NCBI RefSeq assembly: GCF_022747945.1
Contig: NZ_JALDST010000001.1
Location: 682,001-746,000, forward strand
From: Micromonospora sp. R77
GTDB taxonomy: Bacteria > Actinomycetota > Actinomycetes > Mycobacteriales > Micromonosporaceae
DNA: 64,000 nt
Direction of reading: 5' to 3'
The notes under the pieces: model-generated
Told to the model about the DNA's origin: nothing
Database searches by the model: none
What the model saw: only the letters and a program-made list of their open reading frames with translations
Shown here: in pieces, positions 45,901 to 53,912 of the stretch
How positions within the stretch are numbered: the stretch's first letter is position 1
How the letters are laid out: each line of letters starts with the position of its first letter
Program-made: the position numbers and the translations under genes

Positions 45901-46823
45901 CACGCCGCCCCCCAGAAGTCGGAGAGCTGATAGAAGCCACTGGTGTAGGCGATCTGCCGGTGCAGGTACTCCGCCTGCCGGGGGCTGCGGTCGGCGAGCG
46001 CGGCGATCCGCTCCCGGCAGCGGGCGGCCAACTCGGTCAGCCGGGTGGTGACCTCGGCCGGCTCGGCGACCAGCAGCAGCGCGTTGAGATCCCCCCACTC
46101 CAGGTCCCGGCGGTGGGTGGCCAGGTCGTTGACCAGCCGCAGTACCCGCTGCACGTCCCGCCCGACACTGCGCAGCTCGGGCAGGTGGTCCAGGCAGTCC
46201 GGGTCACCCACCGAGATCCAGTGCGTCACGTTGACGAACGAACAGGCTAGGTTGTCGGCGTTGTCGAGGTATCCGTCGAGGTCGAGCGGCGGCCGGCCGG
46301 TGACCGGGTCGGTCGGCAGGCTCTTCCAGTCCCACTCGCGGGCGACCGCCTGGAACATCCGGTCCAGTTCCTCCCGCCACACCGTCCGCTGGGCGGCCCA
46401 GGCCGGCGCGGTGGTCAGCTCGTCGCGGATCTCGGCCAGCAGGTGCGCCAGCTCGGCGCCGCGCGGCGGGGGCGCGCCGTCGGCCACGGCCAGGCAGTCC
46501 GCGACGGTACGCCGTACCTCCTCGGCGGTGCCGGCCCGGGTGTCGATCGCCCAGTCGGCGGCGAAGACCCAGAGCAGCACCCGGGTGGTGAGGCGCAGCC
46601 GCGCGGCCGGGTACCAGGGCGCGGTGAACGCGATGGCGGTGGCCACCGAGCTGAGCAGCGCCGGGTCGAAGGTGGCCGCCGAGAAGAGCCCGGGGTGCCG
46701 GGCAGCGACGTCCTGCAGGTCACGCAGCCCCCGGGTGGCCAGGGCGCAGATCCGGCCCTGCTCCGCCACCGAGGCCGGGGCCACCCCGCCGTCGAGCGTG
46801 GCGGCCGGCGGTGGGCCGCTCAC
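45900..46823 (-). CDS. Class I terpene synthase (diterpene synthase)
   Basis: 307 residues of alpha-domain fold. The first metal motif is a variant, ADWAID (Asp90, Asp94) in place of DDxxD; the second (NSE) motif is NDLATHRRDLE with Asn232, Thr236 and Glu242/Asp240 as magnesium ligands. It should ionise the bicyclic diphosphate made by the class II cyclase and finish the diterpene skeleton. GTG 46823 overlaps the P450 stop (GTGA), and its own stop overlaps the class II ATG, so the three genes are translationally coupled. P450, class I synthase and class II cyclase in one operon recalls the Salinispora terp1 cluster for isopimaradienol. Confidence 0.92.
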   Translation of the reverse strand: MSGPPPAATLDGGVAPASVAEQGRICALATRGLRDLQDVAARHPGLFSAATFDPALLSSVATAIAFTAPWYPAARLRLTTRVLLWVFAADWAIDTRAGTAEEVRRTVADCLAVADGAPPPRGAELAHLLAEIRDELTTAPAWAAQRTVWREELDRMFQAVAREWDWKSLPTDPVTGRPPLDLDGYLDNADNLACSFVNVTHWISVGDPDCLDHLPELRSVGRDVQRVLRLVNDLATHRRDLEWGDLNALLLVAEPAEVTTRLTELAARCRERIAALADRSPRQAEYLHRQIAYTSGFYQLSDFWGAA

Positions 46824-48211
46824 CGGGAGACCGGACCGTGGGCCGGGGAGAGGGTGAGCTCCATCCGCTGCCGGGGCGACAGCGAGGCACCCATCCGAGG
46901 CGTCAGGTCGGCCGGGCCGCCCAGCTTGAAGCGGAACCGGCTGAGCACGGTGCCGACGATGAGCTGCGCCTCCAACAGGAAGAGGTACTGGCCGAGGCAC
47001 TGGTGCGGACCACCGCCGAACGGGAAGTAGGCGTACCGGTAGCGGCGGCGCGGCTGGTCGGGGGCGAACCGCTCCGGGTCGAACCGGGTCGGGTCGGGCC
47101 AGAAGGTCGCCATCCGCTGGGTCACGTACGGGCTGACCAGCACCGTGGCGCCGGCGGGCAGCCGGACGCCGCCGACCACGTCGTCGGCGACCGCGGTACG
47201 CGGGATCAGCCAGCCGGCCGGATAGAGCCGGAGCAGCTCGTCCAGGACCATCCGGCCGTAGCGCAGTTCGCCCAGGTGCTCCCGGCGGACCGGCCCGTCG
47301 CCGACCACCCGGTCGATCTCCTCGTAGAGCCGGGCCGCCACGTCGGGTTGGGTCTCCAGCACCGGCCAGAGCCAGGACAGCAGCGCGATGGTGGTCTCGG
47401 TGGCGGTGGAGAACATCGCCACCACGTCGCCCCGGATCTGGTACTCGTCGGGTACCCGGCCGTCCGGGCGGGGCCGGCAGAGGGTGGCGATGATGTCGTC
47501 GCCGTCGTCGGGGTTCGCCCGGACCGACCGGATGATCGGCAGCACCACCTGGTCGATGGTCCGTACCGCCTCCCGGAAGGCCCGGTCGCCGGGCATCGGC
47601 ACCGCGTACGGGACGAAGGGGGCCAGCAGCCGGGGGATCATCGCGGTGGTCACCGTGTCGAGCGCGGCGCTGATCCGCAGCGCGTCCACGAGGGTGATGC
47701 GGTCGGCGAAGAGCACCCGCATGGTGGCCCGCAGGACCAGCCTCTTCAACTCCTGCGCCCCGTCGACCGGGCGGCCCGCCCGGGCCGGTTCGGCCCAGTC
47801 GTCCACCGCCTCGCCGATCGCCTCCGCCATCCGCTCGACCAGCGTCTCCGCCCGTTTGGCGGTGAACAGCGGTTGCAGGGCGGCCCGGCTGGACTCCCAG
47901 ATCTCGCCCTCGGCGACCAGGATCGCCTCACCGACCACCCGACGCACCGGACGCCAGAGCAGGCCCCGGTCGTCCCGGATGTAGTTGGCCGCGTTGTCGC
48001 GCAGCACCCGCTGCAGGTGCTCGGGGTGGGTGACCAGCCAGGGCCGGAACGTGCCGAGGTTGAGCCGGACGACGCGACCCTCCGCCTCGTCGGCGATCCG
48101 CACCAGCCCTCCGAGCGGGTCCTTCATCAGCGTCGGCAGCGCTCGGCGTACGGGCACGTCGACCGCCCGGCCGGCGGTCGGGGCGGGATCACCACTCACC
48201 GCGTCGGACAT
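46820..48211 (-). CDS. Cytochrome P450 (diterpene hydroxylase candidate)
   Basis: 463 residues. Haem motif FPFGGGPHQCLGQYLF (Cys near 406), ExxR in VLDELLRLYPAGW, I-helix MFSTATETTIALLSW and PERF-like FDPERFAPDQP are all present; no membrane anchor is visible. It is the first gene of the diterpene operon, so it probably oxidises the cyclised product. A redox partner is not encoded nearby. ATG 48211 follows GAGGGAGATATTG; a TTG one codon upstream would add one residue. Confidence 0.95.
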   Translation of the reverse strand: MSDAVSGDPAPTAGRAVDVPVRRALPTLMKDPLGGLVRIADEAEGRVVRLNLGTFRPWLVTHPEHLQRVLRDNAANYIRDDRGLLWRPVRRVVGEAILVAEGEIWESSRAALQPLFTAKRAETLVERMAEAIGEAVDDWAEPARAGRPVDGAQELKRLVLRATMRVLFADRITLVDALRISAALDTVTTAMIPRLLAPFVPYAVPMPGDRAFREAVRTIDQVVLPIIRSVRANPDDGDDIIATLCRPRPDGRVPDEYQIRGDVVAMFSTATETTIALLSWLWPVLETQPDVAARLYEEIDRVVGDGPVRREHLGELRYGRMVLDELLRLYPAGWLIPRTAVADDVVGGVRLPAGATVLVSPYVTQRMATFWPDPTRFDPERFAPDQPRRRYRYAYFPFGGGPHQCLGQYLFLLEAQLIVGTVLSRFRFKLGGPADLTPRMGASLSPRQRMELTLSPAHGPVSR

Positions 48212-48415
48212 CAATATCTCCCTCGTCGTCTCGGCACGTCACGTCCACATCGGCTGTCAGTTGTGGAGTCGGCCGCTCCGGTGGGTCATGACTATGTCAC
48301 TGACGCGAGATATCCTCCAGACGTGCTCGCGGTGAGAATTCCGCAAGTGGAACATCGGGGTGCCGGCCGGTCGGAACGTGGGCGCGCCGCGGCCCCCTGT
48401 GCCAGGCTCAGGGGC

Positions 48416-48664
48416 ATGGACGACAAGACCATCCTGAACCGGATCTCCGAACTGGTCGACGAGGAGCACCGGCTCCGCTCGACCGCACAGGAGCACGAGT
48501 CCGGCACCGACGACGAGGCCAAGGAACGGCTGCGGGCGCTGGAGGAGTCCCTGGACCAGTGCTGGGACCTGCTGCGTCGCCGCCGGGCGGCCCGGCAGGC
48601 GCACGGCGACCCCGACGCCCAGGGCGAGCGGCCCCTGTCGGAGGTGGAGCGCTACCTGCAGTGA
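48416..48664 (+). CDS. DUF2630 family protein
   Basis: 82 residues, fully helical and highly charged: MDDKTILNRISELVDEEHRL, a HESGTDDEAKERLRALEESL segment and the typical end LLRRRRAARQAHGDPD ... VERYLQ. This is the well-conserved actinobacterial DUF2630 pattern. Function is unknown; a coiled-coil binding role is plausible. It is divergent from the diterpene operon across a 204-bp gap in which I see no clear operator. Confidence 0.92.
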   Translation: MDDKTILNRISELVDEEHRLRSTAQEHESGTDDEAKERLRALEESLDQCWDLLRRRRAARQAHGDPDAQGERPLSEVERYLQ

Positions 48665-48685
48665 CCCGCCGTCCGGTCGGACGGA

Positions 48686-48727
48686 CGTGGCCGTCCCGGG
48701 CGGGTGGACCCGCCCGGGACGGCCACG
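48686..48727. terminator. Bidirectional terminator between DUF2630 and RIO kinase genes
   Basis: CGTGGCCGTCCCGGGCGGG and CCCGCCCGGGACGGCCACG form a perfect 19-bp stem with loop TGGA between the two convergent stops. Confidence 0.95.
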
Positions 48728-48728
48728 C

Positions 48729-49658
48729 TCAGCGCAGGCCGCCCTCGCGCAGCAGCACCTCGGTCAGCGCGGCCGGGTCGGCGTCCGACGCCGGCAGGCC
48801 GCGGGCGACGAACCAGGTGGCGACCACCCGGACGTCGCGGGCGAGGAACTCCGCCCCCTGCGGGTTGGCCACCACGTCGACCACCTGCGGCAGGTCGATC
48901 AGCACGAGCCGTCCCCGGTGCACCAGCAGGTTGTACGGGGACAGGTCGCCGTGGGCGTAGCCGGCCCGGGCCAGCACCACCAGGGCGTCGACGAGCTGGT
49001 CCCACAGGTCGCGCAGCCCGGCGGCGTCGGGGCGTAGCTGGGCCAGCCGTGGTGCCGCCTGGCCCTGCGCCGCGTCCCCGACGAACTCCAGCATCAGCTC
49101 GGTGCCGAGCAGCTGGACCGGGTACGGCACGGCGATCCGCCCGGAGGCGGCGCCGATCTCCCAGAGCCGGGCGAGGGCGCCGAACTCGGCCGCCGCCCAC
49201 TGCCCGGCGATCATCTGCCGACCGAAGGCGGTACGCCCCGCCATGGCCCGGTTCTCCCGGGACCGGCGGACCCGACGGCCCTCCAGATAGCCGGCGTCGC
49301 GGTGGAAGAGCCGGTGCTGGGCGTCCCGGTAGCGTTTCGCCGCCAGCAGGCAGGACCGGTCGGTGCCCGGCACGGCGCGGCGGACCAGGTGGACGTCCGC
49401 CTCCTTGCCGGTCTTGAGCACGCCGAGTTCGGCGTCCTTCGCGGCCAGTTCGGTGACCAGCCACTCGGGGTGCGGTTCCGGTCCGTGCACGGCCTGGTCC
49501 CAGGAGGACCAGCCGCCCTCGGGACCGGGTTCGTCGTCGGGTTCGGCGAGGGCCGGCTCGGCGGACCGGCCGCGCTTCAGGAAGGAGGGTTCGTCGTCGT
49601 CGAAGCGGCGCCTGCCGCGGCCACGGCGCTCGTGCGCCGGGATGTCGTTGTCACGCAA
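48729..49658 (-). CDS. RIO-type serine protein kinase
   Basis: 309 residues. RIO kinase signatures: GVLKTGKEADVHLVRR (glycine loop and metal contact), LAAKRYRDAQHRLFHRD (ATP-binding Lys), VYGLVHADLSEYN-like catalytic loop as GYAHGDLSPYNLLVHRGRLV, and LIDLPQVVDVVANP in the metal loop. RIO kinases assist ribosome maturation in eukaryotes and archaea; the bacterial role is unclear. The N-terminus IPAHERRGRGRRRFDDDEPS is conserved-looking, which favours TTG 49658 (LRDNDIPAHE) with AAGGATC upstream over longer starts up to 49808. Confidence 0.9.
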   Translation of the reverse strand: MRDNDIPAHERRGRGRRRFDDDEPSFLKRGRSAEPALAEPDDEPGPEGGWSSWDQAVHGPEPHPEWLVTELAAKDAELGVLKTGKEADVHLVRRAVPGTDRSCLLAAKRYRDAQHRLFHRDAGYLEGRRVRRSRENRAMAGRTAFGRQMIAGQWAAAEFGALARLWEIGAASGRIAVPYPVQLLGTELMLEFVGDAAQGQAAPRLAQLRPDAAGLRDLWDQLVDALVVLARAGYAHGDLSPYNLLVHRGRLVLIDLPQVVDVVANPQGAEFLARDVRVVATWFVARGLPASDADPAALTEVLLREGGLR

Positions 49659-49839
49659 GGTGGGGTTGATCCTTCGATCGAGGCTGATGGAGGCAGGTGG
49701 AACGACCCTGCAAAGACGGCCATGACCGACCTCCTCTCCTCGACCGGGTGTCACCCGGCAGCGCACTCGCGCGGCCCCATGCTCATCGGACGCCCGCGTC
49801 GTGGTCAACCGATTTTCGGCCAGGGCGGCGGCGGCCCGC

Positions 49840-50484
49840 TCAGCCGCCGAGGACCACGGCCACCGCGGCGATCAGCCCGTCCACCGTGCGGGTCGGCGCG
49901 AACCGGGTGTCCGACCAGCTGCGGCCCCGGTGCAGCCAGACGCTGGGCAGGCCCACTGCCGCCGCGCCCCCGATGTCCGCCTCGGGGCTGTCGCCCACCA
50001 CCCACGCCCCGCGCAGCGGCAGCCGGGCCCGCTGGGCGGCGAGCGCGAAGATCCTCGGGTTGGGCTTGCTGACCCCGACCTCCTCGGAGATCACCCAGTC
50101 GGCGACGTAGCGGTCCAGCCCCGTACCGCGGATCTTCGCGTCCTGCTGGCGGGTCGCGCCGTTGGTCACCACCACCGGCACCCAACCCGCGTCGTCGGCG
50201 ATCCGCAGCGCGCAGGCGACCAGCGGGTCGAGCCGGGTGTTCGCCGCCACCCCGTCGTGCAGCTCCTCGACCAGGTCGATGGAGGGGATGCGGAGCGCGT
50301 ACCGGTCCCGGATGGCGTCCGCGACGTCCCACCGGTCGGTCAGCCCGTCCGCGTCGACGGAGAGCAACCAGTCGATGTCGGTGGGCGGTGCGCCGATGTC
50401 GGCCAGGAAGCGCTCACCCCAGGCACGGAACGGCCCCGCCCGGTCGAGCAGGGTGTTGTCCAGGTCGAGCAGGAGCAGCGGCAC
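49840..50484 (-). CDS. HAD-superfamily hydrolase
   Basis: 214 residues. Motif I DLDNTLLD (Asp7 nucleophile, Asp9 acid), motif II Thr in VVTNGATRQQ, Lys in VSKPNPRIFA and motif IV GDSPEADIGGA make a complete phosphohydrolase site with a helical cap domain. Substrate unknown. GTG 50484 is preceded at 6 bases by TAAGGT (50491-50496, minus strand) and no ribosome binding site, hence probably leaderless. Confidence 0.93.
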   Translation of the reverse strand: MPLLLLDLDNTLLDRAGPFRAWGERFLADIGAPPTDIDWLLSVDADGLTDRWDVADAIRDRYALRIPSIDLVEELHDGVAANTRLDPLVACALRIADDAGWVPVVVTNGATRQQDAKIRGTGLDRYVADWVISEEVGVSKPNPRIFALAAQRARLPLRGAWVVGDSPEADIGGAAAVGLPSVWLHRGRSWSDTRFAPTRTVDGLIAAVAVVLGG

Positions 50485-50539
50485 TCGGGCACCTTACGGG
50501 ACTTCGACCGGCCGCCGACAGGGCCGAGTCGCCCCCGGG

Positions 50540-51400
50540 TCAGCCGCGCAGCACCGTCCGGGACGGGCCCTGGTCGGGAAGCCGGTCGGTGAGCATGGTG
50601 TGCGCCGCCCGGGTGGCCGCGAGCGCGGCCGGGTCGAGGTTGGCCACCAGGAGGTCCTCCCCCGTGTCGGCACCCCGGGCCAGCGGGCGCCCCTCGGGGT
50701 CGTACACGGCGGCGCCGCCGTTGAACCGCCACGGGTCGGCGCCACCGACCGCGTTGGCGAAGACCACGTACATGGTGTTGTCGAGGGCCCGGGCGGCGTA
50801 GTACAGGTCGCGCCGGTGCGCCGAGCCGGCCAGGTAGCCGCTCGGGCAGAGGTAGCCGTGCGCGCCGTCGGCCGCGGCGGCCCGGCCGTGCTCGGGGAAG
50901 CAACCGTCGTAACAGATGCCGAGGCCGAGCCGCCAGTCGTCGACGAGCAGGGTGGCACCGCGTCGGCCGGCGTCGAAGAGGTCGCGCTCGCCGCCCCAGA
51001 GCTGCTGCTTGTCGTACGCCACCCGGACGGCCCCGGACGGGTCCACGACCAGCGAGGAGATGGTCCGCCGCGCGTCGGGGTGGCGGACCGAGGCACCCAG
51101 CACCACGGTCGTCCCGCCGTCCCGGGCGGCCTGCCGCAGCGGATCGAGCCGCGGGTCGTCCACCGCCTGGTCGGCCGTCGCGGCCAGGTCGGTGCCGGCC
51201 GGGTCGGCGGCCAGGGTCGGCGGGTGGTACGCCGGCAGGAAGAGCTCGGGCAGTACGGCGAGCCGGGCACCGGCCGCGGCGGCCCGGTCGGTCCACCGGG
51301 CGGCGGCGACGGCGTTGCCGGCGAGGTCACCGGGGACCGGCTGGGCCTGCACGGTCGCCACGGTCAACGGGTGCGCGGGGGACGGGGCTGCCGGGGTCAC
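50540..51400 (-). CDS. Carbon-nitrogen hydrolase (nitrilase superfamily)
   Basis: 286 residues. The Glu-Lys-Cys triad is present: Glu in VLPELFLPAYHP, Lys in VAYDKQQLWGGERD and Cys in GLGICYDGCFPEHG. It should hydrolyse an amide or nitrile in the cytosol; the family includes beta-ureidopropionase- and amidase-like enzymes. The frame is open to 51472, but the first residues there do not look conserved, so GTG 51400 (VTPAAPSPAH) is my choice. Divergent from the AcnR-like gene. Confidence 0.9.
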   Translation of the reverse strand: MTPAAPSPAHPLTVATVQAQPVPGDLAGNAVAAARWTDRAAAAGARLAVLPELFLPAYHPPTLAADPAGTDLAATADQAVDDPRLDPLRQAARDGGTTVVLGASVRHPDARRTISSLVVDPSGAVRVAYDKQQLWGGERDLFDAGRRGATLLVDDWRLGLGICYDGCFPEHGRAAAADGAHGYLCPSGYLAGSAHRRDLYYAARALDNTMYVVFANAVGGADPWRFNGGAAVYDPEGRPLARGADTGEDLLVANLDPAALAATRAAHTMLTDRLPDQGPSRTVLRG

Positions 51401-51440
51401 CGGGTGATCGTAGACCGGGACGACCCGCCCCGATCCCAAG

Positions 51441-51455
51441 CCGTACGTACGGTTT
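51441..51455 (+). promoter_or_regulatory. Candidate AcnR operator ahead of the acnR-like gene
   Basis: CCGTACGTACGG (51441-51452) is a perfect 12-bp palindrome; its right part extends to ACGTACGGTTT, identical to 31370-31380 upstream of acnA. It lies 34 bases before the GTG, suiting autorepression. Confidence 0.6.
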
Positions 51456-51488
51456 GCGTCGGCCCGGGGCACCTGACACGATCGACCC

Positions 51489-52061
51489 GTGCCCAGAGTA
51501 AGTCAGGACCAGCTCGACGCGCGCCGGCAGGAGATCCTCGGCGCCGCGCGGGCGTGTTTCGCCCGGCACGGCTACGAAGGCGCCACCGTACGCCGCCTGG
51601 AGGAGGCGACCGGCCTCTCCCGCGGCGCCATCTTCCACCACTTCCGGGACAAGGACTCGCTCTTCCTCGCCGTCGCCGAAGACGACGCCGCCGCCATGGT
51701 GGAGACGGTCGCCCGCAACGGCCTGGTCCAGGTGATGCGGGACCTGCTCGCCCGCGCCGGCTCCACGGACACCACCGGCTGGCTCGGCAGCCAGCTGGAG
51801 GTCTCCCGGCGGCTGCGTACCGACCCGGCCTTCGCCCGCCGCTGGGCGGAACGCTCGGCGGCCATCGCGGAGGCCACCCGCGAGCGGCTGATCCGCCAGC
51901 GGGAGGCCGGTGTGCTGCGCGAGGACGTACCGATCGACGTGCTGGCCCAGTTCCTGGAGCTGGCCTACGACGGTCTGGTGCTGCACCTGGCGATGGGCCG
52001 ACCGGCCGGCGACCTGGGGCCGGTGCTGGACCTCGTCGAGGAGGCGGTCCGCCGCCGCTGA
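51489..52061 (+). CDS. acnR: TetR-family regulator, AcnR-like (aconitase repressor)
   Basis: 190 residues. The HTH runs RRQEILGAARACFARHGYEG, then ATVRRLEEATGLSRGAIFHH with HFRDKDSLFLAVAEDDAA. This resembles the AcnR repressor of Corynebacterium glutamicum through most of its length, including a C-terminal VPIDVLAQFLELAYDGLVLH. AcnR represses aconitase there and binds citrate. Most actinobacteria carry acnR next to acn, whereas here acnA is 17 kb away, but a shared upstream motif links the two. The start is GTG 51489, without a clear ribosome binding site. Confidence 0.85.
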   Translation: MPRVSQDQLDARRQEILGAARACFARHGYEGATVRRLEEATGLSRGAIFHHFRDKDSLFLAVAEDDAAAMVETVARNGLVQVMRDLLARAGSTDTTGWLGSQLEVSRRLRTDPAFARRWAERSAAIAEATRERLIRQREAGVLREDVPIDVLAQFLELAYDGLVLHLAMGRPAGDLGPVLDLVEEAVRRR

Positions 52062-52164
52062 CCGGCACCGGATCTCGGTCCGGTAACTCGACCGGCCGGC
52101 CGGATCAGCCCTGGCGGGGCTGCTCCACAATAGGGCCGCGTACCCCTCGCGACAGGAGCAGAAC

Positions 52165-53085
52165 ATGGCGGTCCTCGCGGCACCCGGCGACACCTGGGGC
52201 ATCCCCGGCCCCGTCTTCCTGCGGTGGTACCTCCTGGCGGCGGCCGTGCTGGTCGTCGGCAGCCTGATCCACCGGCTCACCGCCCTGGCCGGCACGTCGA
52301 CGGCCGGCGCTCCACTCGGTCCCCAGCAGGTCGCCTACCTCAACGGGGGTGACCAGCTCGCCGTCTGGACCGCGCTCGGCGGCCTGCGCCGCAGCGGTGC
52401 GGTCGACGTACGCCCCGACCGGCGCCTCACCACCGGCGCGACGATGCCGGTCGGGGCCACCCCCCTGGACCAGGCGATCTACAACGCGGCCGCCCGGCAC
52501 CTCACCGCCCGCGAGCTGCGCCGCGACGAGTGGGTGGTCCGCGCGCTGGACCAGCTGCGCGACGGCCTCCAGCAGCGCGGCCTGACCCTCTCCCCCGAGC
52601 GCCGCAACGCCGTCCGGCTCGGTTCGGTACTCCTCGGCGCACTCGTCCTGATCGGCGTGGCACGGCTGGTCACCGGCCTCTCCCACGGGCGGCCGGCCGG
52701 CTTCCTGATGCTCACCCTGGTGCCGCTCGTCGTCGTGTCCCTGTTGCTGGCCCGGGTGCCGTGGCGCACCCGCGCCGCCGACCGGGAGCTGCGCGAGCTG
52801 CGCCGCCGGCACAGCTTCCTGCGACCCGCCGTCGCCCCCGCCTACGCCACCTACGGGCCGTCCGACGCGGCGATGGGGGTGGCCCTCTTCGGCACCGCCA
52901 CCATCTGGGCGATGGACCCCGGCTTCGCCGCCCAGGCGGAGGTGCAGCGCCAGGCGATGAGCGGCACCGGCTCGTCGGGCAGCTCGTGCGGCGGTGGCAC
53001 CTCGTGCAGCGGCGGCAGTTCCTGCGGGGGCGGCAGCTCCTGCGGGGGCGGCGGGTGCGGCGGCGGAGGCGGGTGCGGCGGATGA
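52165..53085 (+). CDS. TIGR04222-like membrane protein with Cys/Gly-rich tail, candidate modified substrate
   Basis: 306 residues. TM1 (RWYLLAAAVLVVGSLIHRLT, about 20-39); a folded cytosolic part with LGPQQVAYLNGGDQLAVWTA and LTARELRRDE; TM2/TM3 (SVLLGALVLIGVARLVTG and FLMLTLVPLVVVSLLLAR, about 155-200); then a C-terminal domain with LRRRHSFLRPAVAPAYATYG. The tail from about residue 268 is low-complexity and has six Cys within about 36 residues, spaced by Gly/Ser (CGGGTSCSGGSSCGGG type). This is the layout of TIGR04222 proteins. The stop overlaps the ATG of a DUF692 enzyme by 4 bp. Coupling to a cysteine-modifying oxidase family makes the tail a likely substrate. Confidence 0.85.
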   Translation: MAVLAAPGDTWGIPGPVFLRWYLLAAAVLVVGSLIHRLTALAGTSTAGAPLGPQQVAYLNGGDQLAVWTALGGLRRSGAVDVRPDRRLTTGATMPVGATPLDQAIYNAAARHLTARELRRDEWVVRALDQLRDGLQQRGLTLSPERRNAVRLGSVLLGALVLIGVARLVTGLSHGRPAGFLMLTLVPLVVVSLLLARVPWRTRAADRELRELRRRHSFLRPAVAPAYATYGPSDAAMGVALFGTATIWAMDPGFAAQAEVQRQAMSGTGSSGSSCGGGTSCSGGSSCGGGSSCGGGGCGGGGGCGG

Positions 53086-53912
53086 CGACGCCCGGGACCG
53101 ACCCGTCCGGGATCGGGATCGGCTGGCGGCCGGAGATCGCCGGTTTCGTGGCCGGGCTGCCCGGACTGCGCTTCGTCGAGGTGGTGGCGGAGACGGTCGC
53201 GGCGACCGGCCCGCTCCCGCCCGAGCTGGCCGAGCTGGCCGAGCGCGGCGTCACCGTCGTACCCCATGGGGTGAAGCTGTCGCTCGGCGGCGCGGAGCCG
53301 GTGGACGCCGCCCGGGTGTCCCACCTGGCCCAGGTGGCGGCGGCGCTCGACGCGCCGCTGGTCAGCGAGCACATCGCGTTCGTCCGGGCCGGCGGCCTGG
53401 AGGCCGGGCACCTGCTGCCGCTGCCGCGCAGCCGGGAGGCGGTCGCCGCGGTGGTGGCGAACGTGCGGCGGGCGCAGGCGGAGCTGCCGGTGCCGATCGC
53501 CCTGGAGCCGATCGCCGCGCTCTTCGACTGGCCGGACGACGAACTCGACGAGGCCGACTTCCTGACCGAGATCCTGGACGCCACCGGGGCGCTGCTGCTG
53601 CTCGACATCGCCAACGTGCACGCCAACGCACGCAACCGGGGCGGTGACCCGGCGGCCCTGCTGGACCGGCTGCCGCTGGAGCGGATCGCCTACGTGCACG
53701 TCGCGGGCGGCGCCGAGCAGGGCGGCTTCTATCACGACACGCACACCGACCCGGTCCCCGCCGAGGTGCTCGACCTGGTGCGTGACCTGTGCGCGCGCCG
53801 CCGGCCGCCGGCCCTGCTGTTGGAACGCGACGGCTGCTACCCGCCGGCGGCGGAGCTGCGCGGCGAGCTGGATGCCCTCGCCACCGCTAGCGGCTTCCCG
53901 GTGGTCACATGA
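53082..53912 (+). CDS. DUF692 / MbnB-TglH-ChrH family multinuclear iron oxidase
   Basis: 276 residues, TIM-barrel. The family's metal-binding residues can all be placed: His62 (PHGVKLSLGG), Glu96 and His97 (VSEHIAF), Glu142 (ALEPIAALF), Asp175/Asn178/His180 (LLDIANVHAN), His206 (AYVHVAGG), Asp219/His221 (YHDTHTDP) and Glu248 (LLLERDG). MNIO enzymes such as MbnB and TglH modify cysteine residues of peptides with O2, using two or three irons. Here it lies between a Cys-tailed membrane protein and a small partner-like protein, with 4-bp overlaps on both sides. It is therefore probably a cysteine-modifying enzyme for that tail. Confidence 0.93.
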   Translation: MTTPGTDPSGIGIGWRPEIAGFVAGLPGLRFVEVVAETVAATGPLPPELAELAERGVTVVPHGVKLSLGGAEPVDAARVSHLAQVAAALDAPLVSEHIAFVRAGGLEAGHLLPLPRSREAVAAVVANVRRAQAELPVPIALEPIAALFDWPDDELDEADFLTEILDATGALLLLDIANVHANARNRGGDPAALLDRLPLERIAYVHVAGGAEQGGFYHDTHTDPVPAEVLDLVRDLCARRRPPALLLERDGCYPPAAELRGELDALATASGFPVVT

